A stretch of DNA of 47,640 nt from an uncultured Mucilaginibacter sp. (GTDB taxonomy: Bacteria; Bacteroidota; Bacteroidia; Sphingobacteriales; Sphingobacteriaceae), in the NCBI GenBank assembly GCA_903915155.1, contig CAIWRU010000122.1:1-47640 (forward strand), read 5' to 3'. Each line of letters opens with the position of its first letter. The stretch's first letter is position 1. Shown one piece after another: positions 12,263 to 21,435 of the stretch. The notes beneath the pieces are model-generated. The model had not been told where the DNA came from. It worked only from the letters and a program-made list of their open reading frames with translations, and did not search any database. A program made the translations under genes and the position numbers.

Positions 12263-12697
12263 TCACTGCTTCTCCTTCAGCACCATCACTTCAGCATCAT
12301 TCACATACAACCTTAATACACCGTTAACGAGGTGATAGGTTATTTTATCAGAGGCCAGTACCTCGTAAAAATCGCTTTGGATTGTTGTATTGGGGCAAGC
12401 CATTTTGGTGCTGGCAATAGGGCCGGGTTTAATGTAGTCCTTGGTATAATTTGCCAGGCCCATAAAACTGTTGCAGCCATCGTTGCCGTTTATTTTACCA
12501 TCCTGCATATCGAAAATAATGGTGGGGTCGCCGTTGGGAAAATCATCGGTATGGAGGCCTTTGCCTTTGAACGAGATCACTCCCCAGGCTATATTATTAA
12601 TGTTGTTATCAACGTATTCTTTTTCGGTTTTTTTAATAGTGTTGCAGGCTGAAGTAATGATAATGAGGCAGGCTGCAATTGCGATAGTTGGTTTCAT
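12263..12697 (-). CDS. META domain lipoprotein (HslJ-like)
   Basis: 144 aa; lipobox (IITSACN), DGKINGNDGCNSFMGLANY and MACPN motifs. Confidence 0.85.
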   Translation of the reverse strand: MKPTIAIAACLIIITSACNTIKKTEKEYVDNNINNIAWGVISFKGKGLHTDDFPNGDPTIIFDMQDGKINGNDGCNSFMGLANYTKDYIKPGPIASTKMACPNTTIQSDFYEVLASDKITYHLVNGVLRLYVNDAEVMVLKEKQ

Positions 12698-12703
12698 TTT
12701 TTG

Positions 12704-13573
12704 TTAAAAGTCTGAGTATTCTTTAAAATACTGTAAGGGGGTTTTGTTAGTAATAGATTTAAAGCACCTGTTAAAATTCGATAAGTTGTAAAAGCCGCTT
12801 TCGTAACACACCTGGCTAATGCTTATGCGGTTTTCGATCAGTAGTTTACAGGCATATCCAACGCGTATTTCCGATAAAAATTGCCAGTAGGTTTTAAGTG
12901 TGCGGGTTTTAAAATAACGGCAAAATGAATGCGGACTAAGATTCACCTGTTCGGCTATATCTTTTATGGTGATGCGGCTTTTAAAGTTATTGAAAGTGTA
13001 AACGTATATATCGTTAATTTTATCGGTATTGGTCAGGTTGTAAGTTTTGGTGAACCCGCTGCTCGATAGTATTTCGCAGGTGTTTGATGAAGCGATGAGT
13101 TCGAGCATGTTAAGCAGGTACTCAATGCGTTTTACGCCGTTTACCTGCAATATAGCCTCCATCTTGGTTTGCACTAGGTCGCGTGTTTCGCCTTTTATTT
13201 TTATGCCTTGGCGGGCACGCTCAAACAAGTCGCGGATGTGTTTCATCTCAGGAAGGTCGTAAAAACCGCTACCCCAAAAATTTGCCATAAAGTGTATGGC
13301 TATAGCCTCAACATGCAGTATGCTGCTCTTATCAAAATAAGCAGGGTCGTTGCGCCACATGTGTGGCAGGTTACTGCCTAATAAAATAATGTCGCCGTCG
13401 TCAAATTCCTCCAGGTTATCCCCAACCAGTCTTATGCCCCGGCCTTTCCTGATGAGGGTCAGCTCAAGTTCGGGGTGAAAATGCCAGTGGTTGTACAAGT
13501 AAGGAAAAATGTCCTCGCGTACACTAAACGAATAATCTTTCCCTACATCAACTTTTCTCAGGATGGCTTTCAT
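12704..13573 (-). CDS. AraC family transcriptional regulator with N-terminal cupin-like sensor
   Basis: 289 aa; HWHFHPELELTLI cupin motif, C-terminal double HTH (ITIKDIAEQVNLSPHSFCRYFK... ISISQVCYESGFYNLSNFNRCFK); divergent from the catabolic genes. Confidence 0.93.
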   Translation of the reverse strand: MKAILRKVDVGKDYSFSVREDIFPYLYNHWHFHPELELTLIRKGRGIRLVGDNLEEFDDGDIILLGSNLPHMWRNDPAYFDKSSILHVEAIAIHFMANFWGSGFYDLPEMKHIRDLFERARQGIKIKGETRDLVQTKMEAILQVNGVKRIEYLLNMLELIASSNTCEILSSSGFTKTYNLTNTDKINDIYVYTFNNFKSRITIKDIAEQVNLSPHSFCRYFKTRTLKTYWQFLSEIRVGYACKLLIENRISISQVCYESGFYNLSNFNRCFKSITNKTPLQYFKEYSDF

Positions 13574-13615
13574 GTCAAAAAATATATGTTAAAAATCAAA
13601 AAACACAATTATGCT

Positions 13616-13642
13616 AATATTGTATCAATATTCGCCAATATT
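13616..13642. promoter_or_regulatory. Candidate AraC-family operator (AATATTG-TAT-CAATATT plus a third CAATATT)
   Basis: Perfect 7+3+7 inverted repeat with CAATATT direct repeats at 13626 and 13636 (10-bp period), in the divergent intergenic region. Confidence 0.4.
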
Positions 13643-13725
13643 TGAGATTTTATCGCATAATAAAGTACTTACTTTACTTTTATATCTGATATTGTTACAA
13701 TAATCTAAATTTCTAAACATATACC

Positions 13726-15309
13726 TTGATGATAATTACTGGTAACCAGTTAATAGGTTATGCCCAATCGGGCGATGGCAGCGAAAAATTTATCGGCCCC
13801 GTGGCGGATGAAGCGGGCGTACCTTATTCATTTCACGAAGCTACTTTTGCCGAAATTGACCAGGCCATACACAAAGCACACACTGCTGCGGCACCATATA
13901 AACGTACATCGTACATAAAACGTGCAGAGTTCCTCGAAAAAATTGCTGATGAAATTATGGCAATCGGCCCGGAGCTGATTACTGTTACTATGCAGGAAAG
14001 CAATTTGCCCGAAGCCCGCCTGCTTGGCGAGCGCGACCGTACAACTGGTCAGCTGCGGTTTTTTGCCAAAATATTGCGCGAAGGATCGTGGTTAAGAGCT
14101 ATTATCGACCTGCCATCGGCAACAAACCCCGCCAAAGGCGATCTGCGCCAAATGCAGATACCCTTAGGGGTTACAGGTGTTTGGGGAGCAAGTAATTTCC
14201 CGTTCGCGTTTTCAGTTGCCGGGGGCGATACCGTATCGGCTTTGGCGGCTGGGTGCCCGGTAGTGCATAAGTCACACCCTGCACATCCCGTAACCTGCGA
14301 ACTGGTTGGGCAGGCCATTGTAAAAGCCGCGAAAGAGACCGGGATGCCCGACGGTGTTTTTTCACTACTGCACGGTATATCCTACCAAACCGGACTGCAA
14401 ATAGTGAGGCACCCGCTGATAAAGGCAATAGCTTTCACCGGCTCGTTCCAGGGCGGTAAGGCTTTGTTTGATGAAGCCAATAAGCGTGATGAGCCTATCC
14501 CCGTATATTCAGAAATGGGTAGTGTGAACCCGGTATTTATTTTACCCGGTATATTGAGCGAAAAAGGCACCGAACTGGCAAAAGCGTTGGCGGCATCGAA
14601 CTTATTGGGAGTGGGCCAGTTTTGCACCAATCCCGGTGTAGTTGTTTTGCCGGATGGTGACAATACCCCGGCATTTTTAGCCGACTATAAGGCCACTATT
14701 GAAGATGCCAGCGGCGGCGTAATGCTCACCGATAATATTTACCGCAGCTTTAATAAAGGCACCGAAGAATTTGCCCACCATAAAAATGTAGCCTTATTGG
14801 CCAAAGGCAAGCAACTGGATAAAAAGAGCGCCGCTGTTCCGCAGGCGTTTACTACAACCGCCGCCAACTTTTTGGCGCAAGAGGAGTTATCCGAAGAAGT
14901 TTTCGGGCCAAGCTCCATACACATCACCACAGAAAATAAAGAGGAAATACTTGCTATAGCACGTAACCTCAAGGGGCAGCTAACCGCCACGATCTGGGGC
15001 AATGCCGATGACCTTAAAACTTACAGCGAGTTACAGCATATTTTGGAAGATAAAGCAGGCCGTTTAATCATAAACGCCATGCCTACCGGGGTCGAGGTGA
15101 ATTACGCCATGGTACACGGCGGTCCGTTCCCGGCTACTACCAACGGTGCTACCACTTCAGTAGGAGCTACGGCAATTTACAGGTTTACCAGGCCCGTTTG
15201 TTTCCAGGGCTTCCCGAACGAGGCATTACCCGAACCGTTACAAAATAATAACCCCCTTGGCATACTGAGGCAGGTAGATGGAAAATTTACTACAGCTGCA
15301 GTTATATAG
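13726..15309 (+). CDS. NADP-dependent aldehyde dehydrogenase, 2-oxoglutarate-semialdehyde (2,5-dioxovalerate) dehydrogenase type
   Basis: 527 aa; VWGASNFPFAFSVAGGDTVSALAAGCPVVHKSHPAHP, VYSEMGSVNP, GQFCTNPG; characteristic of the KGSADH-type ALDH subfamily. Confidence 0.9.
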   Translation: MMIITGNQLIGYAQSGDGSEKFIGPVADEAGVPYSFHEATFAEIDQAIHKAHTAAAPYKRTSYIKRAEFLEKIADEIMAIGPELITVTMQESNLPEARLLGERDRTTGQLRFFAKILREGSWLRAIIDLPSATNPAKGDLRQMQIPLGVTGVWGASNFPFAFSVAGGDTVSALAAGCPVVHKSHPAHPVTCELVGQAIVKAAKETGMPDGVFSLLHGISYQTGLQIVRHPLIKAIAFTGSFQGGKALFDEANKRDEPIPVYSEMGSVNPVFILPGILSEKGTELAKALAASNLLGVGQFCTNPGVVVLPDGDNTPAFLADYKATIEDASGGVMLTDNIYRSFNKGTEEFAHHKNVALLAKGKQLDKKSAAVPQAFTTTAANFLAQEELSEEVFGPSSIHITTENKEEILAIARNLKGQLTATIWGNADDLKTYSELQHILEDKAGRLIINAMPTGVEVNYAMVHGGPFPATTNGATTSVGATAIYRFTRPVCFQGFPNEALPEPLQNNNPLGILRQVDGKFTTAAVI

Positions 15310-15318
15310 TACAATAGC

Positions 15319-16977
15319 ATGAACAAAACATTGAAAATACACGCTGCAGATAATATTGAAGTAGCGCTTACCAATTTAACTAAAGGCACGCCCATCGGCT
15401 CAAATGGCTCTGAATACCTGTTGGCGACCGATGTGCCTGCCAAACACAAATTCGCTACCCGCGATTTTGAACCGGGCGACGAGATAATTATGTACGGTGT
15501 ATTGGTTGGCAAAGCCACCCAAAAAATACGAAAAGGCGAACTGGTATCAACCAAAAATATAATACATGCATCGAGCAGTTTTGAGTTACATGAGCGCCAT
15601 ACCGACTGGCACAAACCCGATGTAAGTGCTTGGGCAAATAAAAACTTTATGGGCTATCACCGTGCCGATGGATCGGTAGGCACGCGGAACTACTGGCTCA
15701 TCATTCCACTGGTTTTTTGTGAGAATCAGAATGTTAAAACCATACAGGAAGCTTTTGAAAAAGAGCTGGGCTACCAATACAAGGCCGATGATATTGTCGA
15801 CCGTGAGGTGAAAGGCCTGGTAAAACTATACCGCGAAGGCAAAAGCAAAGCCGAATTAACAGGTATTGATATTGAAGAAGTAGCTGCGCAGGTACAAAAG
15901 CCCGAACCGCTGTTCCCTAATATTGATGGTGTAAAATTTTTGAACCATACCTTAGGTTGCGGCGGTACGCGCGATGATGCTGCTGCGCTTTGCGGACTGC
16001 TGGCAGGGTATATTACCCATCCCAATGTAGCGGGCGCTACTGTGCTAAGCCTAGGCTGCCAGAACGCGCAGGTGGCTATTTTGAGAGATGCCATTGCCAA
16101 ACGCGACAGTAATTTCAGCAAGCCGCTGATCGTACTGGAGCAGCAGGAAATTGGCAGCGAAGCTGTTTTACTGAAACGTGCCGTTAAAGAAACCTTTTTA
16201 GAATTAATAGAAGTGAACGCGCAAACCCGCAAGCCTGCACCATTGAATAAATTATGCATAGGGTTGGAGTGTGGTGGTTCCGATGGCTTTTCGGGCCTTT
16301 CGGCAAACCCTGCTTTGGGTGTGGTTTCGGATATATTGGTGGCGATGGGCGGTTCGGTTATCCTGTCGGAGTTTCCGGAGCTTTGTGGCGTTGAGCAGGG
16401 CTTGAGCGACCGCTGCGTAACCGACGAGGTTGCCCAAAAATTCATGGGTTTGATGTCGACCTACCAAAGTCGCGCTGTTGCAGTAGGTTCTGGTTTTGAG
16501 TCGAACCCGTCGCCGGGTAATATAAAGGATGGGCTGATCACCGATGCCATTAAATCGGCAGGGGCAGCGCGCAAAGGCGGCTCATCTCCTATAACCGATG
16601 TACTGGATTATCCCGAAAAGGTAACCAAACCGGGACTAAATTTACTATGCACCCCCGGCAGCGATGTGGAATCGACCACAGCCGAGGTAGGTGCAGGAGC
16701 CAATATTGTGGTGTTTACCACCGGATTAGGAACGCCTACAGGTAACCCGGTAACGCCGGTGCTGAAGGTATCGACCAATACCACGCTATTCAACAAAATG
16801 AATGACATTATTGATATTAATGCCGGGACGATAATTGACGGCGAAGAAACATTGCACCAAATGGCCGAACGTATGCTGAATTATATAATAGATACAGCTA
16901 ACGGTACAGTTAAGGCCAAGGCTGACATGAGCGATCATAATGATTTTATACCGTGGAAGCGGGGGATATCACTTTAA
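15319..16977 (+). CDS. UxaA/altronate-dehydratase family protein (sugar acid dehydratase)
   Basis: 552 aa; N-terminal SAF-like domain, GYHRADGSVGTRNYWLIIP, LGCGGTRDDAAAL, GLECGGSDGFSGLSANPALG. Confidence 0.9.
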   Translation: MNKTLKIHAADNIEVALTNLTKGTPIGSNGSEYLLATDVPAKHKFATRDFEPGDEIIMYGVLVGKATQKIRKGELVSTKNIIHASSSFELHERHTDWHKPDVSAWANKNFMGYHRADGSVGTRNYWLIIPLVFCENQNVKTIQEAFEKELGYQYKADDIVDREVKGLVKLYREGKSKAELTGIDIEEVAAQVQKPEPLFPNIDGVKFLNHTLGCGGTRDDAAALCGLLAGYITHPNVAGATVLSLGCQNAQVAILRDAIAKRDSNFSKPLIVLEQQEIGSEAVLLKRAVKETFLELIEVNAQTRKPAPLNKLCIGLECGGSDGFSGLSANPALGVVSDILVAMGGSVILSEFPELCGVEQGLSDRCVTDEVAQKFMGLMSTYQSRAVAVGSGFESNPSPGNIKDGLITDAIKSAGAARKGGSSPITDVLDYPEKVTKPGLNLLCTPGSDVESTTAEVGAGANIVVFTTGLGTPTGNPVTPVLKVSTNTTLFNKMNDIIDINAGTIIDGEETLHQMAERMLNYIIDTANGTVKAKADMSDHNDFIPWKRGISL

Positions 16978-17068
16978 CCCCACCCAAACCCTCCCCGGTA
17001 GGGAGGGCTTAGAAATACAAAAGAAAAAATCAAAAGTCTCCCCTACCGGGGGAGATTTAGAGGGGGCT
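16977..17068. repeat. Paired inverted intergenic repeat (ACCCTCCCCGGTAGGGAGGGCTT ... AAGTCTCCCCTACCGGGGGAGATTTAGAGGGGGCT), copy 1
   Basis: Two half-units in opposite orientation, each with its own hairpin (CCCTCCC/GGGAGGG and TCTCCCC/GGGGAGA); similar to 32355-32457. Confidence 0.9.
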
Positions 17069-17075
17069 TGCTTAC

Positions 17076-17930
17076 ATGAAACTATACAACACCGCCGGGG
17101 GCGTAATAATCGAATACCAGGATACAAAATTCAAGGCTGATGAGTCCTGGGATACTTTAGTGAACCGGGACAATTTAGAAGCTTACCTCCTAATGAAAGT
17201 GGAGCACTTAAGCACGCTTACCGATGATGAGGAAGAATTCTGGTTGAGCGATGCCGCGATATTGCCGCCGATTGGCAAACAGGAAGTTTGGGCAGCTGGG
17301 GTAACCTATTTGCAGAGCCGCAACGCGAGGATGGAAGAATCGGAAAGCGCCGCCAGTTTGTATGACCTGGTGTATGAAGCCGAACGCCCGGAGTTATTTT
17401 TCAAAGCCACCCCGCAAAGAGTATCGGGGCATAAGGGCGAGGTGTATATCCGCAAGGATTCAAGCTGGAACGTGCCCGAGCCGGAATTAACCCTGCTCAT
17501 CAATTCAAGCGGCGAGATACAGGGCTATACCATCGGTAATGACATGAGTTCTCGCAGCATTGAGGGCGAGAATGCCCTTTATCTGCCGCAGGCAAAAATA
17601 TATGAAAAATGCGCCGGGCTGGGGCCATGCGTGTATGTAACCGCCGCACCTTTTGAGGGTAGCTCGGAAATAAAATTAAGCATAAAACGGGGTGGGAAAG
17701 AAGTTTTTGGCGGTTCAATAACAGTTTCGCAAATGAAACGTTCTTTAACCGAACTGGCCGGCTTCCTGTTCCGCGAATGTGATTTTCCGAACGGGGTGTT
17801 TTTAATGACGGGTACCTGTTTGGTACCACCAAATGATTTTACGTTACACGCGGGCGATGTGGTTGAAATAAGTATCGATGGGATAGGTACTTTGATCAAC
17901 ACCATAGCTTATCACCCAAAACATAGATAA
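17076..17930 (+). CDS. Fumarylacetoacetate-hydrolase family protein, resembling 2-keto-3-deoxy-D-arabinonate dehydratase-type enzymes
   Basis: 284 aa; WAAGVTYLQSRNARMEES, YEAERPELFFKATPQRVSGH, VPEPELTLLINSSGEIQGYTIGNDMSSRSIEGENALYLPQAKIY. Confidence 0.85.
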   Translation: MKLYNTAGGVIIEYQDTKFKADESWDTLVNRDNLEAYLLMKVEHLSTLTDDEEEFWLSDAAILPPIGKQEVWAAGVTYLQSRNARMEESESAASLYDLVYEAERPELFFKATPQRVSGHKGEVYIRKDSSWNVPEPELTLLINSSGEIQGYTIGNDMSSRSIEGENALYLPQAKIYEKCAGLGPCVYVTAAPFEGSSEIKLSIKRGGKEVFGGSITVSQMKRSLTELAGFLFRECDFPNGVFLMTGTCLVPPNDFTLHAGDVVEISIDGIGTLINTIAYHPKHR

Positions 17931-17946
17931 ACCGAATAAACCAATT

Positions 17947-19161
17947 ATGAGATTGAACAAGTTTTTACTGCTGGTCCTGCCAGCAATGGCTTTGGCCTCG
18001 TGCACAATGTATATGCCTCCGGAAACGCGTACCGGGACCTTTGCGTACGACAAGAATTTCCTAATGAAGCATGATAGTGGGATCATTGTATTAACAAATA
18101 ATGATAGTAGCGCACGGATCATTATATCTCCCAAATACCAGGCAAAAGTTTTTACATCAACTGCTGAAGGCAACGACGGCCGTAGCTTTGGCTGGGTGAA
18201 TTATAAAGAATTCGACCTGAAACAACCCGACCAGCACATGAACGGCTTTGGAGGTGAAGACAGGCTATGGCTCGGCCCCGAAGGCAGCAAATTCGCGTTG
18301 TTTTTTAAACCGGGTACCGCTATGACCATCGATAACTGGCATACCCCTGCCGCTATCGATCATGAAAGCTGGAAACTGGATTCAACAGATAGCAAAAACG
18401 CATCGCTCAGCAAAACCACCATCATGCAAAACTATGCAGGTACGGAACTGAATATCAAACTCTATCGTAATATACATATTCTTGAAAATGCAGATATAGC
18501 ACAAATATTAGGCATAACGCTTGATACCACTGTAAAAGCGGTAGGGTTTAGCACGGCTACCAGCATCACCAACACAGGTACAACCGCCTGGGATAAAACA
18601 AGCGGCGCACCGTGTATATGGAATTTAGATATGTTCACCCCATCGCCATCGGTAGTTATTGTGGTGCCTTACGAACAAAATACCACAGGCAAAATTGCCA
18701 CCACCGATTATTTTGGGCAGATACCGCCCGACCGTGTGAAAACTGTAAACGGCACCCTGTTTTTCAAGGCCGACGGTAAATCGCGCGGCAAACTGGGTAT
18801 GCCGCCAAATCGCATAAAAAAATATGCGGGTAGTTATGACGCGGCCAACAATGTGCTTACGCTCATTACCTATGATTTTGATACCAAAGCAACCTACCTT
18901 AACCAGGAATGGAAAACGGACAAAGACCCCTTTGTTGGCGATGCGGTGAATGCCTATAATGATGGCCCGCTGGCTAATGGCACCCAGATGGGGCCGTTTT
19001 ACGAGATAGAAAGCGTATCGCCTGCGGCATTCGTTGCACCTAATGAAAAGCTGACGCATAAGCACAGCGTTTTTCATTTTACAGGCAGCAAAGATGGTTT
19101 AAACGCTATCGCGATAAAAACGCTGGGCGTATCGCTGAAAGACATACAGGCAGCGTTTTAA
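17947..19161 (+). CDS. DUF6786 family lipoprotein (mutarotase-like fold possible)
   Basis: 404 aa; lipobox (LASC), GFGGEDRLWLGPEGSKFALFFKPG. Confidence 0.75.
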   Translation: MRLNKFLLLVLPAMALASCTMYMPPETRTGTFAYDKNFLMKHDSGIIVLTNNDSSARIIISPKYQAKVFTSTAEGNDGRSFGWVNYKEFDLKQPDQHMNGFGGEDRLWLGPEGSKFALFFKPGTAMTIDNWHTPAAIDHESWKLDSTDSKNASLSKTTIMQNYAGTELNIKLYRNIHILENADIAQILGITLDTTVKAVGFSTATSITNTGTTAWDKTSGAPCIWNLDMFTPSPSVVIVVPYEQNTTGKIATTDYFGQIPPDRVKTVNGTLFFKADGKSRGKLGMPPNRIKKYAGSYDAANNVLTLITYDFDTKATYLNQEWKTDKDPFVGDAVNAYNDGPLANGTQMGPFYEIESVSPAAFVAPNEKLTHKHSVFHFTGSKDGLNAIAIKTLGVSLKDIQAAF

Positions 19162-19199
19162 TATTTATATTCGTTTCAACCAATTATTTAAACTTAAAT

Positions 19200-20477
19200 A
19201 TGTCCAAGAACAAAAATCTGTTTGCAGTAGCGTTAATAACTTCATTATTCTTTATTTGGGGCTTTGCATTAAGCCTTAACCCGATATTAATTCCGCATTT
19301 AAAGAAGGCATTTCAGCTAACAACACGCCAATCCTCTTTAGTGGATGTTGCCGCATATATAGCATATTTCCTGTTGCCAATACCTGCAGCTCTTTTTATG
19401 AAAAAATATGGCTACAAAGGGGGGATTATATTGGGCCTTGCACTCGTGGCGACAGGCATGTTCTTATTTTATCCCGCTGCCGGACAAATGAATTATACTT
19501 TCTTTCTGGGGGCATTATTTATTATGTTTAGTGGCTCAGCTTTTTTAGAAACGGCTGCAAATCCTTACATCACGGTATTAGGCGCCCCTGAAAATGCTGC
19601 TTTCAGAATAAATTTGGCACAATCATTCAATGGTGTTGCCGCCATGACCGCCGGGTATGTTGGTAAAACATTTATTTTATCTGGCATTACATTATCTGAT
19701 GCACAGGAAAAAGCCATGTCCTCTACACAATTGAACGCCTATTTAAGTCATGAGGCATCATCAGTCAGAATGCCTTTTTTAATTGTTGCTATAGGTGTAT
19801 TGGTAGTAGTTATATTGATAGCTTTTACCCCGCTGCCGGCAATTGTTGAAGAAGGTGAAGGAGAGGAATTACATGAAGCGAAACCATTTTTTCAACGTAT
19901 GGGTGATTTATTTAAAGAAAAGGAATTGATGGCAGGAGTAGGAGCAGAATTTTGCTATGTAGGCGCGCAGGCATGTATCTGGGGCTTTTTTGTATTATTT
20001 GCCGAACGCGTAGCAAACATGAGTGAAGGGTCAGCTTCAACTTTTTTAATATTAGGTTCAGCATGTTTCATGGCCGGCCGCATAATAGGGACATTCCTGA
20101 TGAAGATATTCTCGCCTGTTAAAATGCTTGCCTTGTATAGTTTTATAAATATATTTTTAATGGCACTCGCGATAACATTACATGGCAATTTCCCGGTTTA
20201 TGCTTTATTAGGAGTTGACTTCTTTATGTCGATCATGTTCCCCACAATCTTTTCTTTGTCGATACGTGGCTTGGGTAAAAAGACAAAAGAAGGTTCATCA
20301 TTTATGATCATGTCGATAGTTGGCGGTGCAGTATGCGCTTATATACTCGGAATTATTGCCGATATAAGTAATATCCAATGGGCGTATATAGTGCCGGGTT
20401 TTTGTTTCTTGTATATATTTATTTATTCGTGGAAAAGAATGAGAACAAAAGATTTGACATTGACAGCCGGACATTAA
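19200..20477 (+). CDS. fucP: MFS sugar:H+ symporter, FucP-like
   Basis: 425 aa, multiple TM; FFIWGFALSLNPILIPHLKKAFQLTTRQSSLVD, GSAFLETAANPYITVLG, FSLSIRGLGKKTKEGSSFMIMSIVGGA. Confidence 0.88.
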   Translation: MSKNKNLFAVALITSLFFIWGFALSLNPILIPHLKKAFQLTTRQSSLVDVAAYIAYFLLPIPAALFMKKYGYKGGIILGLALVATGMFLFYPAAGQMNYTFFLGALFIMFSGSAFLETAANPYITVLGAPENAAFRINLAQSFNGVAAMTAGYVGKTFILSGITLSDAQEKAMSSTQLNAYLSHEASSVRMPFLIVAIGVLVVVILIAFTPLPAIVEEGEGEELHEAKPFFQRMGDLFKEKELMAGVGAEFCYVGAQACIWGFFVLFAERVANMSEGSASTFLILGSACFMAGRIIGTFLMKIFSPVKMLALYSFINIFLMALAITLHGNFPVYALLGVDFFMSIMFPTIFSLSIRGLGKKTKEGSSFMIMSIVGGAVCAYILGIIADISNIQWAYIVPGFCFLYIFIYSWKRMRTKDLTLTAGH

Positions 20478-20504
20478 ATTTCAGATTTATTAATTATACT
20501 CCAA

Positions 20505-21293
20505 ATGGATTTAGAAATAAAAGATAAAGTAATCATAGTAACCGGTGGTGCCAAAGGCATAGGCGAGGGCATAGCAAGGTTACTGGCAGCCGAGGGGGCT
20601 TTACCAGCTATTGTAGGCAGGAGCGAGGCTGATAATATAAAAACCGTACAGGCCATTGAAGCGGCTGGCGGCAAAGCTTTCCAGGTGGTGGCGGAGTTAA
20701 CAAACCCCGATGCATGTAAGGATGCTGTTGCCGCGGTATTAAAACAATTCGGCAGGATAGATGGGTTAGTTAACAACGCCGGTGTGAATGATGCTATTGG
20801 CCTGGAGCATGGCAATTATGAAGATTTTATGGCATCGCTGCATAAAAACATGGTACATTATTATTTAATGGCGCACCATTGTTTACCGGCGCTAAAGGAA
20901 TCGAAGGGTTCTATAGTGAATATTACCTCAAAACTGGCCAATACAGGGCAGGGGAATACATCGGGCTATGCGGCATCCAACGGCGGGCGTAACGCGTTAA
21001 CCCGCGAATGGGCGGTTGAATTGTTAAAATATGGCATCAGGGTAAACGCGGTAGTAGTAGCCGAATGCTGGACGCCGCTTTACGAGAACTGGATAAACGG
21101 TCTGCCTAACCCGGCTGAAAAACGCGCCGAAATAGAGGCTAAAATACCTCTGGAAAACCGAATGACCACCGCCGAAGAAATTGCCAATGGTGTAGTGTTT
21201 TTATTATCGCCGCGCTCAAGCCATACCACCGGGCAGTTAATTTATATCGACGGCGGCTACGTGCATCTGGACAGGGCGCTGGCGAACGCTTAG
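20505..21293 (+). CDS. SDR family oxidoreductase, L-fucose/D-arabinose dehydrogenase-like
   Basis: 262 aa; TGGAKGIGEGIA, NNAGVN, YAASNGG(R) active-site region, WTPLYENWINGLPNP. Confidence 0.85.
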   Translation: MDLEIKDKVIIVTGGAKGIGEGIARLLAAEGALPAIVGRSEADNIKTVQAIEAAGGKAFQVVAELTNPDACKDAVAAVLKQFGRIDGLVNNAGVNDAIGLEHGNYEDFMASLHKNMVHYYLMAHHCLPALKESKGSIVNITSKLANTGQGNTSGYAASNGGRNALTREWAVELLKYGIRVNAVVVAECWTPLYENWINGLPNPAEKRAEIEAKIPLENRMTTAEEIANGVVFLLSPRSSHTTGQLIYIDGGYVHLDRALANA

Positions 21294-21311
21294 ATAATTT
21301 AAATAATAGAG

Positions 21312-21413
21312 CGTCATTGCGAGGTACGAAGCAACCCCACTGTACAGGTTGCCGATATGTATGTTTGCTATCAAGCATGTGAGGTTGCTTCGTCGTTCCT
21401 CCTCGCAATGACG
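21312..21413. repeat. Intergenic inverted repeat, CGTCATTGCGAGG...CCTCGCAATGACG family
   Basis: Left arm CGTCATTGCGAGGTACGAAGCAACC (21312-21336), right arm GGTTGCTTCGTCGTTCCTCCTCGCAATGACG (21383-21413). Confidence 0.9.
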
Positions 21414-21435
21414 GGATTTAGACATAATCCGATAA

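Noticed and set aside
12101-12335. Short plus-strand ORFs (71 and 61 aa) after fbaB
   Set aside because: Composed of intergenic repeat modules (GTCATGCTGAG, TTCCCCCTTCAGGGGG); no coding evidence
15771-16445. 224-aa minus-strand ORF opposite the UxaA-family gene
   Set aside because: Antisense shadow of a well-supported CDS; Ser/Pro/Thr-rich low-information translation with no domain pattern
16940-17140. 66-aa ORF spanning the altronate dehydratase/FAH junction
   Set aside because: Translation is of the intergenic repeat (FNPTQTLPGREG...VSPTGGDLEG) between two real genes; overlaps both
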